Origin: Gluconobacter vitians
Lineage (GTDB): Bacteria > Pseudomonadota > Alphaproteobacteria > Acetobacterales > Acetobacteraceae
Assembly: GCF_015244565.1 (NCBI RefSeq)
Contig: NZ_JABCQG010000012.1
Coordinates: 35,766-99,765 of the forward strand
Length of the DNA stretch: 64,000 nt
Reading direction: 5' to 3'
How positions within the stretch are numbered: position 1 is the first letter of the stretch; every line of letters begins with the position of its first letter. Below the pieces are notes generated by a model. It worked only from the letters and a program-made list of their open reading frames with translations, was not told the origin of the DNA and ran no database searches. Below are positions 1 through 9,420 of the stretch, piece after piece. The translations under genes were made by a program, and so were the position numbers.

Positions 1-2239
1 TGGTGCCGGTGATGACGTCAACGGAAGGCCGCTGCGTTGCCATGATGACGTGAATGCCGGCCGCACGGGCCTTCTGGGCCAGACGCTGCACCGCTGTCTC
101 GATTTCCTTACCAGCGACCATCATCAGGTCGGCCATTTCGTCGATGACGACGACGATATAGGGCAGGTTCTCCGTCGCGACCTGCTGTTCGTCGAACACC
201 GGACGGCCCGTCTCGGGATCGAAACCGGTCTGCACCCGCTTGGTGACCATCTCGCCCGTGGCGCGAAGCTGGTTCACGCGCTCGTTGTAGCCGTTGATGT
301 TACGGACCTGAAGCTGCGCCATCAGGCGATAGCGGCGGTCCATTTCCTGCACGGTCCATTTCAGCGCGCTGACGGCCTTGGTCGGTTCCGTGACAACCGG
401 GGTCAGGAGATGCGGGATACCATCATAGATCGACAGTTCGAGGATCTTGGGATCGATCATGATCAGGCGGCACTCTTCCGGGCTGAGCCGGTAGAGCAGC
501 GACAGGATCATGGCGTTCACGCCGACCGACTTACCCGAACCCGTCGTACCTGCGACGAGCAGATGCGGCATTTTCGCAAGGTCCGTATAGACCGGCACAC
601 CGGCAATATCCTTGCCGAGCGCGATCTGAAGACGTCCGGTTCCGTTCAGCCATTCCGGTGTGCGCAGCAGTTCGGAGAAATAGACCGTCTCGCGCTTGGC
701 GTTGGGAACCTCGATACCGATCACGTTCCGGCCGGGCACGGTCGCGATCCGCACGCTCAGAACGGAGAGCGAGCGTGCAATGTCGTCGGCCAGTCCGATT
801 ACGCGGGACGACCGGATGCCCGGTGCGGGCTCCAGTTCATACAGCGTGACGACCGGACCGGCATGGATGTCGCCAATCGTGCCCTGCACGCCATAATCGG
901 CCAGAACGCTTTCCAGCAGACGGGCATTAGATTGCAGGGTTTCCTGCGAAGGACCCGTTACGGCATGTGGTGGCGGCGGGTTCAGCAGGGCGAGAGAGGG
1001 CAGTTCCCAGCCGGTTGCCACGGCATTGCGCGGCGCGGCAGGGCGTGCGGGGACCGGCTCGGGCGGACGTTCCGCACGGCGCATCCCGAACAGGCCACGT
1101 TTCTGCGGCTCGGGTTCCGGCGGCGTGTCGATGCTGCTCTGCGGCAGATCCTCGTCCATTTCGTCGTCCATCTGCCGACGCAGCGCAGGCGGCGGCGCTT
1201 CACGCTGGCGGGCAATCTGCGCCAGACGCTCGGCATAGGGATTGGACGGTGCGTCTTCTTCCTGCGGGGCTGCGGCCTGGCGGGCACGGTCAGCCGCGGC
1301 TTCCGTCTTGCTGGTCTGACGTTCAGCGGCTGGCTTGCCGTAGGTATCGTCCTGCGTTTCCATCGGCGGCTGCATCCAGCCGGTATTCTGCGGGACGAAG
1401 GGCGCCGGACGGGATCGCGGATCACTCTTGCCGAAGCTGCGGCGCAGGAAGGACAGGGGAGCTGCATCCGCGGCCGGAGCACTGCCAGCGGGGCTCGGCT
1501 GGAACTCGTACATCCGTGGGTCCGGGGCGGGGCGGTCGGAGGTCTGCGGACCGTTCATGCGCTTTGCGATGGCGAAAGGCTGGCGGCCCAGAAGCATGAG
1601 CGTCTGGCCAAGCGCGCGCCATTCGCGGGCTTCAAGACCCATGGCCAGTGGCAGCAGAAGTCCCATCAGCAGCAGAACCAGAATGACGGCAATGGCGTTG
1701 CCGGCAGCACCGGCTTCGGCATGAGCCGCAGCCAGAAGACGTTGTGCGCAGGATACGCCCATTTCTCCACCCAGACCGCTGGCGGTCGGCCAGGCGACCT
1801 GAAGGCCGGGGACGAGAAGCTGGAGCGTGCCGATAAAGGTGGCGCTGGCGGGCAGGAGGGCGAGGGCGGCCACGATCCGCAGGATCGGCAGGCTCATGCC
1901 GTGATGACGGACCATGCGCCAGGCCCAGGCGAGCAGAATGACGATCGGCATGCCGCTGCCAAGGCCGAGCCACTGGATCAGCCCGTCCGAAATGGTCGCG
2001 CCCGTGCGGCCCAGCAGGTTCGTCGGCTGCGTTCCGGTCGAGGTGTTGAAGGACGGATCGTGCGGATTGAAGCTCCACAGGGCGATCCCGACCGCCACGG
2101 CGAAGATCAGCAGGACAAGCCCGAGCAGCTCCATGCAGCGTGCGCGCAGGGCACTGCGCAGTTTTGGTGTCATGTGCCGGTCATGCGCGTCGCGGACGAT
2201 GTTGCGCACTGTACTGGTCGATCGGCTGAACGCGGCCAA
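1..2239 (-). CDS. ftsK: DNA translocase FtsK (C-terminus beyond window edge)
   Basis: Septum-located DNA pump that clears and aligns chromosome termini at division. Read on the reverse strand, the frame stays open from about 2239 to position 1 and runs off the edge. It shows several N-terminal membrane segments (roughly residues 35-175), a Pro/Ala/Glu-rich linker (about 210-430) and the motor domain. The Walker A loop GTTGSGKSV lies near residue 560, followed by the Walker B stretch [13 protein letters not shown] and the family motif [13 protein letters not shown] at the edge. An in-frame stop lies just upstream of the TTG at 2239. That TTG keeps the basic N-terminus ([14 protein letters not shown]), but an ATG at about 2174 is an alternative start. 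The gamma domain that reads KOPS sites would lie outside the window. The rsmD operon is upstream on the same strand, 89 nt away. Confidence 0.95.
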   Translation of the reverse strand, partial: MAAFSRSTSTVRNIVRDAHDRHMTPKLRSALRARCMELLGLVLLIFAVAVGIALWSFNPHDPSFNTSTGTQPTNLLGRTGATISDGLIQWLGLGSGMPIVILLAWAWRMVRHHGMSLPILRIVAALALLPASATFIGTLQLLVPGLQVAWPTASGLGGEMGVSCAQRLLAAAHAEAGAAGNAIAVILVLLLMGLLLPLAMGLEAREWRALGQTLMLLGRQPFAIAKRMNGPQTSDRPAPDPRMYEFQPSPAGSAPAADAAPLSFLRRSFGKSDPRSRPAPFVPQNTGWMQPPMETQDDTYGKPAAERQTSKTEAAADRARQAAAPQEEDAPSNPYAERLAQIARQREAPPPALRRQMDDEMDEDLPQSSIDTPPEPEPQKRGLFGMRRAERPPEPVPARPAAPRNAVATGWELPSLALLNPPPPHAVTGPSQETLQSNARLLESVLADYGVQGTIGDIHAGPVVTLYELEPAPGIRSSRVIGLADDIARSLSVLSVRIATVPGRNVIGIEVPNAKRETVYFSELLRTPEWLNGTGRLQIALGKDIAGVPVYTDLAKMPHLLVAGTTGSGKSVGVNAMILSLLYRLSPEECRLIMIDPKILELSIYDGIPHLLTPVVTEPTKAVSALKWTVQEMDRRYRLMAQLQVRNINGYNERVNQLRATGEMVTKRVQTGFDPETGRPVFDEQQVATENLPYIVVVIDEMADLMMVAGKEIETAVQRLAQKARAAGIHVIMATQRPSVDVITGT

Positions 2240-2328
2240 GTCTCGTCACCCCGTCGGTTTTCTGGATTAGCGGCTTGTAAAATTCACTCTGAACTATAGC
2301 CGACAGGGTACTGAATACAGAGGGAAAA

Positions 2329-2928
2329 TTAAGGAAAAGTGGAGGAATGCCTCCAGATCGTCACCTTCGCGGCCCCGAAACGACGCTCGCAGAGGATTTC
2401 TGGCGTCAATGTGGGCATAAAGTGTTCGGAAGGTGGCACGATGGGTGTGAATTCTTCCGTGGCCCCTGTCTCGGCCACGATCAGCGCGCCTTCCGCCAGC
2501 CAGCCGGTCCGCGCCAGCGCCCGCAGACCCGACTCGACCAGACCTTTGCCATAGGGCGGGTCCAGAAAAACCAGCGTGTAGGGCTCCGTAGCCTTGGGCG
2601 GATGCGTGACGCTGCAACTCAGGACACGGGAGCGGTCCCGCGCCTTGCAGATGTCCAGATTGGCGCGCAGGGCCGCAAGTGCGTTCCGGTCGCGCTCGAT
2701 GAAGGCGGCCTTTTGTGCCCCGCGCGACAGGGCTTCGAGGCCCAGCGCGCCGGTTCCGGCATAGCAGTCCAGCACGAGGGCCTGTTCCAGCTCGTCCTGC
2801 CCATACCAGGGCGCATGGGCGAGCATATCGAAAATCGCCTGTCGCGTGCGGTCCGATGTGGGGCGCGTGCTGGTTCCGGACGGCGCGGTCAGGGCGCGGC
2901 CCTTGTTGTCTCCTCCAACAATCCGCAT
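2329..2928 (-). CDS. rsmD: 16S rRNA (guanine966-N2)-methyltransferase RsmD
   Basis: SAM-dependent methyltransferase that modifies G966 of 16S rRNA during 30S assembly. The 199-aa length is typical. The N-terminus MRIVGGDNKGRAL followed by RPTSDRTRQAIFDML is the family signature. The SAM-binding loop CYAGTGALGLEAL is at residues 55-67 and the N6/N2-methylase motif DPPY at 123-126. It is last of three reverse-strand genes (C26 peptidase, rluB, rsmD) and starts 3 nt after the rluB stop, so it is probably co-transcribed and both products act on rRNA. Recognition is firm. Confidence 0.95.
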   Translation of the reverse strand: MRIVGGDNKGRALTAPSGTSTRPTSDRTRQAIFDMLAHAPWYGQDELEQALVLDCYAGTGALGLEALSRGAQKAAFIERDRNALAALRANLDICKARDRSRVLSCSVTHPPKATEPYTLVFLDPPYGKGLVESGLRALARTGWLAEGALIVAETGATEEFTPIVPPSEHFMPTLTPEILCERRFGAAKVTIWRHSSTFP

Positions 2929-2931
2929 GGA

Positions 2932-3726
2932 TCAGCGCGTCCGGTGACGCTTCGGCGCGGGAAGATCCGGCACCTGCTCGCGCAGCGTCTTGCCCGGCAC
3001 TTCCTCAAGCTCGCGCGCTTTGAGCGAGCCAAGCTGGAACGGGCCATAGGACAGGCGGATCAGGCGGCTGACATGCAGGTTCAGACCTTCCATGACGCGC
3101 CGGATCTCACGGTTCTTACCTTCGCGCAGACTAACCGTCAGCCAGGAATTGTCGCCCTTCGTGGAGTCCAGCGCGGCTTCGATGGAGCCGTAGCGCACGC
3201 CTTCGTACTCAAATCCGTCGATCAGCGAGGCCAGACGCTTCTCGTCCACAACGCCAAAGACGCGTACGCGGTAACGGCGGACCCAGGAGTTGCCTGGAAG
3301 TTCAAGGCGGCGGGCCAGCTCACCGTCATTGGTCAGCAGCAGCAGGCCTTCGGAATTGATATCGAGGCGCCCGACGCTGATGACGCGCGGCATGCCCTCG
3401 GGCAGCGTGTCGAACACGGTCTGGCGGCCCTGCGGGTCCTTGTGCGTCGTCATCAGCCCATCGGGCTTATGATACCGCCACAGCCGCGTGCGCTCGGGGG
3501 AGTCTACGGGCTTGCCGTCCACCAGCACGATGTCGCCCGGCTGCACGAAGGTCGCCGGATGCGTGACGACCTGTCCGCCCAGCTTGATGCGGCCATCCTC
3601 GATCATGCGTTCGATATCGCGGCGGCTGGCCACGCCGGCGCGGGCCAGCGCCTTGGCGATGCGCTCGCCTTTCGGGCCTGAGGTTTCCATGTCGGGGGCG
3701 GTGTTTTCGGTATTGTCGTCGGTCAT
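2932..3726 (-). CDS. rluB: Ribosomal large-subunit pseudouridine synthase RluB-type
   Basis: RluB/RsuA-family pseudouridine synthase acting on rRNA. An N-terminal S4 RNA-binding domain (about residues 20-65, ERIAKALARAGVASRRDIERM) is followed by the catalytic domain carrying VGRLDINSEGLLLLTNDGEL, where Asp122 of GRLD is the expected nucleophile. The ATG at 3726 was chosen because it overlaps the upstream peptidase stop as ATGA and gives 264 aa; the longer frame to 3795 would lie inside the neighbour. Translational coupling to the upstream gene is likely. Assignment to RluB rather than RluE/RsuA rests on the general motif pattern and gene neighbourhood, so the exact target uridine (23S U2605 in E. 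coli) is inferred. Confidence 0.9.
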   Translation of the reverse strand: MTDDNTENTAPDMETSGPKGERIAKALARAGVASRRDIERMIEDGRIKLGGQVVTHPATFVQPGDIVLVDGKPVDSPERTRLWRYHKPDGLMTTHKDPQGRQTVFDTLPEGMPRVISVGRLDINSEGLLLLTNDGELARRLELPGNSWVRRYRVRVFGVVDEKRLASLIDGFEYEGVRYGSIEAALDSTKGDNSWLTVSLREGKNREIRRVMEGLNLHVSRLIRLSYGPFQLGSLKARELEEVPGKTLREQVPDLPAPKRHRTR

Positions 3727-4469
3727 CGTGCAGTCTCCACAAGCGCCGCATACAGGCGACGGTCGCCGGGGTCGAGGGAGAATTCGGGATGCCACTGCAC
3801 GCCAATGGCAAAACCGGGGCCTTCGAGCTCGATCGCCTCGATCGTTCCATCCGGCGCGCGGGCGCAGATTCTGGCGGATCCGGGGTCGCGTACGGCCTGA
3901 TGATGCGAGGAGTTCACCGCCATGCGGTCCGCTCCCACGATCTGCGCAAGTTTCGTGCCGGGAACGATCTCGACGTCATGTCCAGGTTCGTGGCGCGGAT
4001 TGGGCTGTTCGTGTTGCAGGTCCCCCGGTTGCTCTTCCGGCAGGTGCTGGATCAGCGTGCCACCGGCTTCCACGGCCAGAAGCTGCATTCCGCCACAGAT
4101 GCCCAGAACCGGCTTGCCCTGCGCCAGTGCCGCCCGGAGCAGCGCGAGTTCGGCGGCCGTCCGGGTCGGGCGGGGGCTGGTCATCGGGTGTGACGGCTCA
4201 CCATAAAGCGCTGGATCGACGTCGAATGCGCCGCCCGTGACGATCAGTCCGTCCAGCCGCGCCATCAGGGCTTCGGCATCGCAATCATAGCCCAGACAGA
4301 CCGGCATCCCGCCCGCATCGCTCACGGCCGTCAGGTAGTTTTCCCGCAGTGCATGGAACGGATAGCGCGAGAACTGCCCCGGTCCGCCAGGTTCATGATC
4401 CAGCGTCAGACCGATCAGGGGCGCGCGGCGCGAAGGGGATGGACGGGGAAGGGTCATGCGCCGCATCAT
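3723..4469 (-). CDS. Peptidase C26 / gamma-glutamyl-GABA hydrolase-like (class I amidotransferase fold)
   Basis: Class I glutamine-amidotransferase fold hydrolase related to PuuD, which cleaves gamma-glutamyl-GABA. The opening IGLTLDHE, the TGGAFDVDPALYGE motif, the nucleophile elbow GICGGMQ (Cys125) and QWHPEF (His227, Glu229) complete the Cys-His-Glu triad. The 248-aa length fits the family. No putrescine-pathway genes are nearby, so the substrate is not settled; its partners here are rRNA-modification genes (rluB overlaps its stop). Candidate starts are ATGs at 4469, 4466 and 4457; none has a clear ribosome-binding site. The divergent tadA ATG lies only 6 bp away. Confidence 0.82.
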   Translation of the reverse strand: MMRRMTLPRPSPSRRAPLIGLTLDHEPGGPGQFSRYPFHALRENYLTAVSDAGGMPVCLGYDCDAEALMARLDGLIVTGGAFDVDPALYGEPSHPMTSPRPTRTAAELALLRAALAQGKPVLGICGGMQLLAVEAGGTLIQHLPEEQPGDLQHEQPNPRHEPGHDVEIVPGTKLAQIVGADRMAVNSSHHQAVRDPGSARICARAPDGTIEAIELEGPGFAIGVQWHPEFSLDPGDRRLYAALVETAR

Positions 4470-4475
4470 CGCATC

Positions 4476-4982
4476 ATGATTCAGGGTGAGACAAGGATTC
4501 AGACGGATATCGGCCCGGCCATGCAGACCGCTTTGCAGGCCGCGCGCGAGGCGGCGTCATGCGGGGAAGTGCCGGTGGGTGCCGTCGTGCTTGCGCCCGA
4601 CGGGCGCGTTCTGGCCGTTGCACGCAATCATGTGGAAGGCGCGCATGACGCCTCCGCCCATGCCGAGCTTCTGGCCATGCGCGAGGCTGCCACGCGTTTG
4701 AAAAGCCCGCGTCTGACGGACTGCACGCTGGTCGTGACACTTGAGCCGTGCCCGATGTGTGCGGCCGCGATCGTGCATTTTCGGATCGGGCGCGTCGTGT
4801 TCGGGGCCTATGATCCCAAGGGCGGCGGCGTGGAGCATGGGCCGCGTATTTTCGAGCGTCCGTCCTGCCTGCACCGCCCGGAAGTGATCGGCGGGGTCTG
4901 TGAGCGGGAGGCGTCGGAGATGCTGAAAGCGTTTTTCCGCAGGCTGCGCATTCCAGCCGGAACCCGTGTTTCAGAGGGCTGA
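4476..4982 (+). CDS. tadA: tRNA-specific adenosine deaminase TadA
   Basis: Zinc deaminase converting A34 to inosine in tRNA-Arg(ACG), essential in most bacteria. From the ATG at 4476 (168 aa) the zinc/catalytic motif is SAHAE (His62, Glu64) and the second zinc motif EPCPMC (Cys92, Cys95), followed by GAYDPKGGGVEHG, typical of TadA. The upstream reading frame to 4353 would overlap the divergent peptidase and is rejected. A second ATG at 4521 would still keep the whole deaminase core. Cytosine/guanine deaminase relatives are less likely given the PCPMC spacing and C-terminal FFRRLR segment. Confidence 0.92.
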   Translation: MIQGETRIQTDIGPAMQTALQAAREAASCGEVPVGAVVLAPDGRVLAVARNHVEGAHDASAHAELLAMREAATRLKSPRLTDCTLVVTLEPCPMCAAAIVHFRIGRVVFGAYDPKGGGVEHGPRIFERPSCLHRPEVIGGVCEREASEMLKAFFRRLRIPAGTRVSEG

Positions 4983-5028
4983 ATTCACAGTCCGTCATGA
5001 ACTTACGGATGTTTCACACGCCGGTCAG

Positions 5029-5057
5029 CTTGCGGAACGGGAACGGGGTCCATAGTT
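5029..5057 (+). promoter_or_regulatory. Possible heat-shock (RpoH-type) promoter of degP
   Basis: CTTG at 5029-5032 is followed after 17 bp by CCATAGTT at 5050-5057. This resembles the alphaproteobacterial sigma-32 pattern (CTTG near -35, C-rich/CCAT near -10) and sits 44 bp ahead of a DegP/HtrA gene, a usual heat-shock target. The match is short and was found by eye only. Confidence 0.35.
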
Positions 5058-5100
5058 CAACGCTATAGCCATGATGTTTTCGTAACCAATCGGGATTGAC

Positions 5101-6660
5101 ATGACCTCACGTTTTCGCGCGTCCCTCTCCGCCCTTGCTGCCACCACGATGCTGGTTTCGGCGCCGTTCGCTTTTGCGGACACGCCCTCGGCCGCCCCCC
5201 AGGCCGGTGCCACGACAGCCGCCAGCGGAGCCATCAAGCCGCAGACGGGCGTTCAGACGCTTCCCAACTTCGTCAATCTCGTCAAACAGGTGAAGCCTGC
5301 CGTCGTCTCCATCACGTCCCACATCAAGGCGGATGTGGCCGATGAAGAGGAAAACGGTCCGGGCGGTGGCGGCGGGCAGGGCGGCGGCATGCCGTTCCCG
5401 TTCCCCTTCCCGTTCCAGATGATGCCGCAGCAGCAGCCTAACCGCACGGTCGAGGCCCGCGGCTCGGGGTTCATCATCTCGTCTGACGGCTATGTCGTGA
5501 CCAACAACCACGTCGTGAATGGTGCGACCAAGGTCACGGTCACGCTCGATGACGGCACGACGCTGCCCGCCAAGATCATCGGCCGCGACCCGAAGACGGA
5601 CGTTGCCCTGCTGCGCGTCAAGCCGACCGGCAAGCTGCCGTTCATCGAACTGGGCGATTCCGATGAGGTCCAGCCGGGCGAATGGGTCATCGCCGTGGGC
5701 AATCCTTACGGTCTGGGCGGCACGGTGACGGCGGGTATCGTTTCCGCGCTGGGCCGTGATCTGCATTCTGGTGCCTATAACGACTTCATCCAGGTCGATG
5801 CGCCGATCAATCACGGTAACTCCGGTGGTCCGCTGTTCACGCAGGACGGCAAGGTCGTGGGCATCAACTCCATGATCATCTCGCCCAATGGTGGTGGCTC
5901 GATCGGTATCGGCTTTGCGATCCCGTCCGACACCGTGAAATCCGTCGTGAGCCAGCTTGAAAAGACCGGCCATGTCACGCGCGGCTATCTCGGTATCGAG
6001 GGGCAGGACATCTCGCCGACCATGGCGCAGGCCCTGAACCTCCAGTCTCCGGAGCCTAGTGCTCCGCCGCGTGGCACGCTGGTGGCGTCTGTTTCCAAAG
6101 GCAGCCCAGCCGAGAAGGCCGGCATCAAGAGCGGTGATGTCGTGACCACCCTGAACGGCAAGCCGATCAAGAACGGCCATGACCTCGCGGTGAAGGTTGT
6201 CTCCATCGCGCCGGGCACACCGGCGAAGCTCGGACTGCTGCGGGATGGCAAGCCGATGACGGTGAACTTCACGGTCGGCAACCTGTCCGCTCAGGATCAT
6301 TCCTCGGGCGATGCGACTGACAGTTCGCAGTCCGGTGCGGGCAAGCTGGGTGTGTCCCTGGCGTCGCTGACACCACGGGCGCGTCAGGAACTGGGTCTCG
6401 ATGACAGTGTGCAGGGCGCGGTCGTGGCCGATGTCGTGCAGGGCTCCCCAGCTGATCAGTCCGGCATCCGTCCGGGTGACATCATCGTGGCGGTCGGCAA
6501 CCATGTGACGCCGACTCCCAAGGCTGTCGTGGCGCAGGTGCATGATGCGCTGGGCCGCAAGCAGCCGCCGCTTCTGCGGATCCTGCGTGACGGACAGCAG
6601 CTCTTCGTCGCTGTCTCCCCGAACGGTTCGGACGACGACAGCTCCGACGACGGCCAGTAA
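5101..6660 (+). CDS. degP: Periplasmic serine protease DegP/HtrA (Do family)
   Basis: Envelope quality-control protease and chaperone. Signal peptide with cleavage near AFA-DT (residues 1-26). Trypsin-like domain with the triad His137 (TNNHVV), Asp167 (PKTDVALL) and Ser241 (HGNSGGPLF). Two PDZ domains follow, the first around GYLGIEGQDIS and the second around KLGVSLASLT. The 519-aa length is normal. The LA loop region carries an unusual low-complexity stretch, a Gly-rich run then alternating Pro-Phe (PFPFPFPF, residues 98-105). ATG at 5101 follows GGGA by 5 nt. A clear intrinsic terminator follows the stop. DegQ/MucD naming is equally possible; the family is certain. Confidence 0.95.
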   Translation: MTSRFRASLSALAATTMLVSAPFAFADTPSAAPQAGATTAASGAIKPQTGVQTLPNFVNLVKQVKPAVVSITSHIKADVADEEENGPGGGGGQGGGMPFPFPFPFQMMPQQQPNRTVEARGSGFIISSDGYVVTNNHVVNGATKVTVTLDDGTTLPAKIIGRDPKTDVALLRVKPTGKLPFIELGDSDEVQPGEWVIAVGNPYGLGGTVTAGIVSALGRDLHSGAYNDFIQVDAPINHGNSGGPLFTQDGKVVGINSMIISPNGGGSIGIGFAIPSDTVKSVVSQLEKTGHVTRGYLGIEGQDISPTMAQALNLQSPEPSAPPRGTLVASVSKGSPAEKAGIKSGDVVTTLNGKPIKNGHDLAVKVVSIAPGTPAKLGLLRDGKPMTVNFTVGNLSAQDHSSGDATDSSQSGAGKLGVSLASLTPRARQELGLDDSVQGAVVADVVQGSPADQSGIRPGDIIVAVGNHVTPTPKAVVAQVHDALGRKQPPLLRILRDGQQLFVAVSPNGSDDDSSDDGQ

Positions 6661-6687
6661 GTCAGGCGTCCGGGCAGCAGCCTGAAG

Positions 6688-6719
6688 GGCGGGAAGGGTC
6701 AGACCTTCCCGCCTTTTTT
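6688..6719 (+). terminator. Rho-independent terminator of degP
   Basis: Perfect 10-bp stem GGCGGGAAGG / CCTTCCCGCC with a 6-nt loop, followed by six T residues, 27 nt after the degP stop. Confidence 0.93.
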
Positions 6720-6752
6720 CATGTCTGTGCCCGGCGGCTGCCAGACAGAAGC

Positions 6753-8063
6753 TCAGGCCTTCGATTTGCCGATGCGGTCGTAGAAGAACCAGACGCCAAG
6801 GATCTGCGACAGCAGGATGGTCGCGTTGCAGACCGCCGTGGACAGGCATGCTCCGGCCAGTCCGAAGTGCCGAGTCAGAACGTAAAGCGCGGGGAAATAG
6901 ACCGCCATGACGGCCGTACGGCTCTTCATGAGAAACTTCACATGTCCGACCACGATCAGCAGTGGCTCCAGCGGGATAACCAGCAGGCTGAACACCGCCG
7001 CCAGCAGCATGATGGAAATATAAAGCGACGTATGATGCACGTGGACATGCAGCAGGAAGCGGAAGATCGTTGAGCCGAAGAATGCTGACAGCAGCAGAAG
7101 CGCGAGGGACAGCGCACTCAGGACGCCGAACATTTTCCAGGTCACGCGCTTGAGGCCTCGCCAGTCCTGCCGGTCCCGCATCCTGACCAGTTCGGGATAG
7201 AGCACGGGCGAAATGAGCTGTGCAGGAGTGACAATCCCGTCCGCGATCTGGCGGCAGACGCGGAAGACGGCCGCTTCCGCCGGTCCCAGCCCGTTGCCGA
7301 CCAGCAGGGTCGCCACATGCCCCGAGATGTTGCCCAGCGTCTGGTTAACGCTTGCGGCGCGAGTGAACTGCCACATTCCCGGAAGCTGCCAGCGCCAGTG
7401 CCGGAACGCCCGGAAATACCGGAACTGGAACTTCCGGCGCAGGATATCCAGCGCGTAATGGATATAGAATCCGTAATCGATGATGATCGTCATCGCCCAG
7501 ATGAACAGGAAATATCCGAGCTTCAGGTGCAAGACGTAGCCTATGACGACGCCGAACGTCTTGGCGAGGGCAGCGCAGCTGTCGATGATCGGGACGAGAT
7601 GGAATTTGCCCGCCATCCTGAGGATGCCGTTCGCCCAGCCGGAATACATCAGCGGGCTGACAAACATGTACAGGTCAGCCAGAAACCGCACATGAGCGGA
7701 CCAGTGCGCGGTGTGCCCGTAGATCTGCACACCCACCAGTCCGAACACGATGGCACACGCGGCCGAAATCGTGTCGAGGCGGATGCAGAAATGGATCACC
7801 CGGTGCAGGAGATCCGTATCACCATTGCCGAAGCTCTCACTGCCAAAACGGATCAGCGTTTGCCAGGACTGCATCCGCGACAGGACCGAACTGGTCGAAG
7901 CCAGCGAATGGATCAGGATCAGCAGCCCGAAATCGGACAGACCCAGCGCCCGGACGGCCAGCGCAATATAGATGAAACTGCACAGCGCATTGGCGATGCG
8001 GCCCAGGGTGAGAACACTGACATTTTTGAAAATGGATCTGAAAACGGAGCGTTCGCCGGACAT
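6753..8063 (-). CDS. Polysaccharide/O-antigen flippase-like membrane protein (MOP superfamily)
   Basis: About 436-aa integral membrane protein with 12 or so hydrophobic segments, resembling Wzx-type translocases that flip undecaprenyl-linked sugar units across the inner membrane. The N-terminal region SVLTLGRIANALCSFIYIALAVR and FGLLILIHSLA has the RfbX/Wzx look. ATG at 8063 has AAGG 7 nt upstream; a GTG at 8081 would add six residues. It lies divergent to a CDP-glycerol transferase-like gene, so both may serve one surface polymer. Substrate is unknown. Its stop is convergent with degP. Confidence 0.75.
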   Translation of the reverse strand: MSGERSVFRSIFKNVSVLTLGRIANALCSFIYIALAVRALGLSDFGLLILIHSLASTSSVLSRMQSWQTLIRFGSESFGNGDTDLLHRVIHFCIRLDTISAACAIVFGLVGVQIYGHTAHWSAHVRFLADLYMFVSPLMYSGWANGILRMAGKFHLVPIIDSCAALAKTFGVVIGYVLHLKLGYFLFIWAMTIIIDYGFYIHYALDILRRKFQFRYFRAFRHWRWQLPGMWQFTRAASVNQTLGNISGHVATLLVGNGLGPAEAAVFRVCRQIADGIVTPAQLISPVLYPELVRMRDRQDWRGLKRVTWKMFGVLSALSLALLLLSAFFGSTIFRFLLHVHVHHTSLYISIMLLAAVFSLLVIPLEPLLIVVGHVKFLMKSRTAVMAVYFPALYVLTRHFGLAGACLSTAVCNATILLSQILGVWFFYDRIGKSKA

Positions 8064-8135
8064 GCGGGCCTTACTGACCACAAAGCCCCCGCACTGTCCA
8101 TGCCGGTAGCGGAATGTCGCGCCTGAGGAAGGTCC

Positions 8136-8163
8136 TTGACAGGGTGAGGGCAGGAACTATGAA
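8136..8163 (+). promoter_or_regulatory. Possible sigma-70-type promoter for the downstream transferase gene
   Basis: TTGACA (8136-8141), 16-bp spacer, TATGAA (8158-8163), in the 235-bp divergent gap and 135 nt before the start at 8299. Good -35, fair -10; visual match only. Confidence 0.38.
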
Positions 8164-8298
8164 GAATTTGTTACACATATCGCTGCCAGGATTTCTGCAG
8201 ATGGGGATCTCGCGGCGATCCGTCTTCTCCTGAAGGCCCTTATTCGGAAAAGCACAGGCTCAAAGCCCGTTTTTCAGGCAGGACGCAGCAGATCAGTC

Positions 8299-9414
8299 AT
8301 GAAAATCGCCTTCATTTATATTGCCGAGCCTTACCAGTGCTACCACACGGCCTCTGTTGCTAGTGCACTGGCCGCACTGCCGGGTCATGAGGTGGTCGAG
8401 TATTACAGCTTCCCTGAAACGGTCGATCATCTGCGGCGCATCCGTCAGGCGCTGGACGTTCCCGACCTGCCGCTGAAAGCCTTTCTGAAATCCTTGAAGG
8501 CCCGCCTTCTGAAGCGCGCAAGGCGGCTCGATCAGGAGCGGCTTGTGGTGCTGCGGGAGAACATTGCCGAGCTGAACCAGTATGATGCCGTCGTGGCGAC
8601 GGAATATACCGGCGGTGTGCTCCGGGAGATGGGTCTGTTTGGTCCAAAGCTCATCCTGCTCATGCATGGCGCCGGGGACCGCTACGTCAATGACGAGCAT
8701 CTCGTGCGCGAGTTCGATCTGACGCTTGTCTCCGGTCCCAAGATCGCGCGCTATTTCCAGGACAAGGATCTGCTGCGGCCGGAGAGCACACGGATTGTCG
8801 GCTATCCGAAGTTCGATGTGTTCGAGGCTGTGCAGCGGGAAAAGACGGTCTCGTTCGCAAACGGGCGCCCGTTTGCGCTGTATAATCCGCATTACCAGCG
8901 CAAACTGACATCGGCCTCAGGCTGGATGATGCCACTGATCCGGGGCTTCAAGGCCCAGAGCGACTACAATCTTGTAGTAGCGCCGCATATCAAGACCTTC
9001 CACAGGGGCTTCGGCATCCGCGAACGTCAGCTCAAACGCCAGCGCAGCCCGGAAGTAATGGTCGATACGGGATCGTCCGCCATGCTGGACATGACCTACA
9101 CGTCCCAGGCCGCGCTCTATATCGGTGATGTCAGCAGTCAGGTTTACGAATTCCTGGCCATCCCGCGTCCCTGCGTCTTTCTGAACCCGCGAAAGCTCCC
9201 CTGGCAGGATGATCCGTATTTCCTGCACTGGACGCTCGGGGAGGTGGTGGAGGAACTTGACGATCTCATGCCCGCCATCGCCCGCGCGAAGGACCGTCAC
9301 ACGATCTATCGCCCGGCGCAGGAAAAGCTGTTTCGAGAGACCTTTGGCGAGCCCCTGCTCGGCGCGTCGCAGCGGGCCGCCGATGCCATCGCGCAGTTCA
9401 TGGTCGCGGCCTGA
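8299..9414 (+). CDS. CDP-glycerol glycerophosphotransferase-like / GT-B glycosyltransferase
   Basis: 371-aa soluble protein resembling the TagF/TagB (CDP-glycerol:polyglycerophosphate transferase) superfamily. Seen: a GT-B-like N-terminus (KIAFIYIAEPYQ), the mid-protein AGDRYVNDEH and VGYPKFDVFE segments, and the C-terminal signature YIGDVSSQVYEFLAI followed by PCVFLNPRK, which matches the nucleotide/phospho-sugar site of that family. No signal peptide or transmembrane segment. With the neighbouring flippase it points to capsule or surface-polymer synthesis; an actual glycerophosphate substrate is inference. ATG at 8299 is the only good start. Confidence 0.72.
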   Translation: MKIAFIYIAEPYQCYHTASVASALAALPGHEVVEYYSFPETVDHLRRIRQALDVPDLPLKAFLKSLKARLLKRARRLDQERLVVLRENIAELNQYDAVVATEYTGGVLREMGLFGPKLILLMHGAGDRYVNDEHLVREFDLTLVSGPKIARYFQDKDLLRPESTRIVGYPKFDVFEAVQREKTVSFANGRPFALYNPHYQRKLTSASGWMMPLIRGFKAQSDYNLVVAPHIKTFHRGFGIRERQLKRQRSPEVMVDTGSSAMLDMTYTSQAALYIGDVSSQVYEFLAIPRPCVFLNPRKLPWQDDPYFLHWTLGEVVEELDDLMPAIARAKDRHTIYRPAQEKLFRETFGEPLLGASQRAADAIAQFMVAA

Positions 9415-9420
9415 CCGCCC

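Noticed and set aside
50..2299. 749-aa forward ORF opposite ftsK
   Set aside because: Shadow frame. The reverse strand reads as FtsK with Walker A, Walker B and the [13 protein letters not shown] motif; the forward protein is His/Arg/Gly-rich with no motif.
5107..6849. 580-aa reverse ORF opposite degP
   Set aside because: Antisense of a well-supported HtrA gene; composition is the Arg/His/Asp-rich pattern typical of GC-rich shadows.
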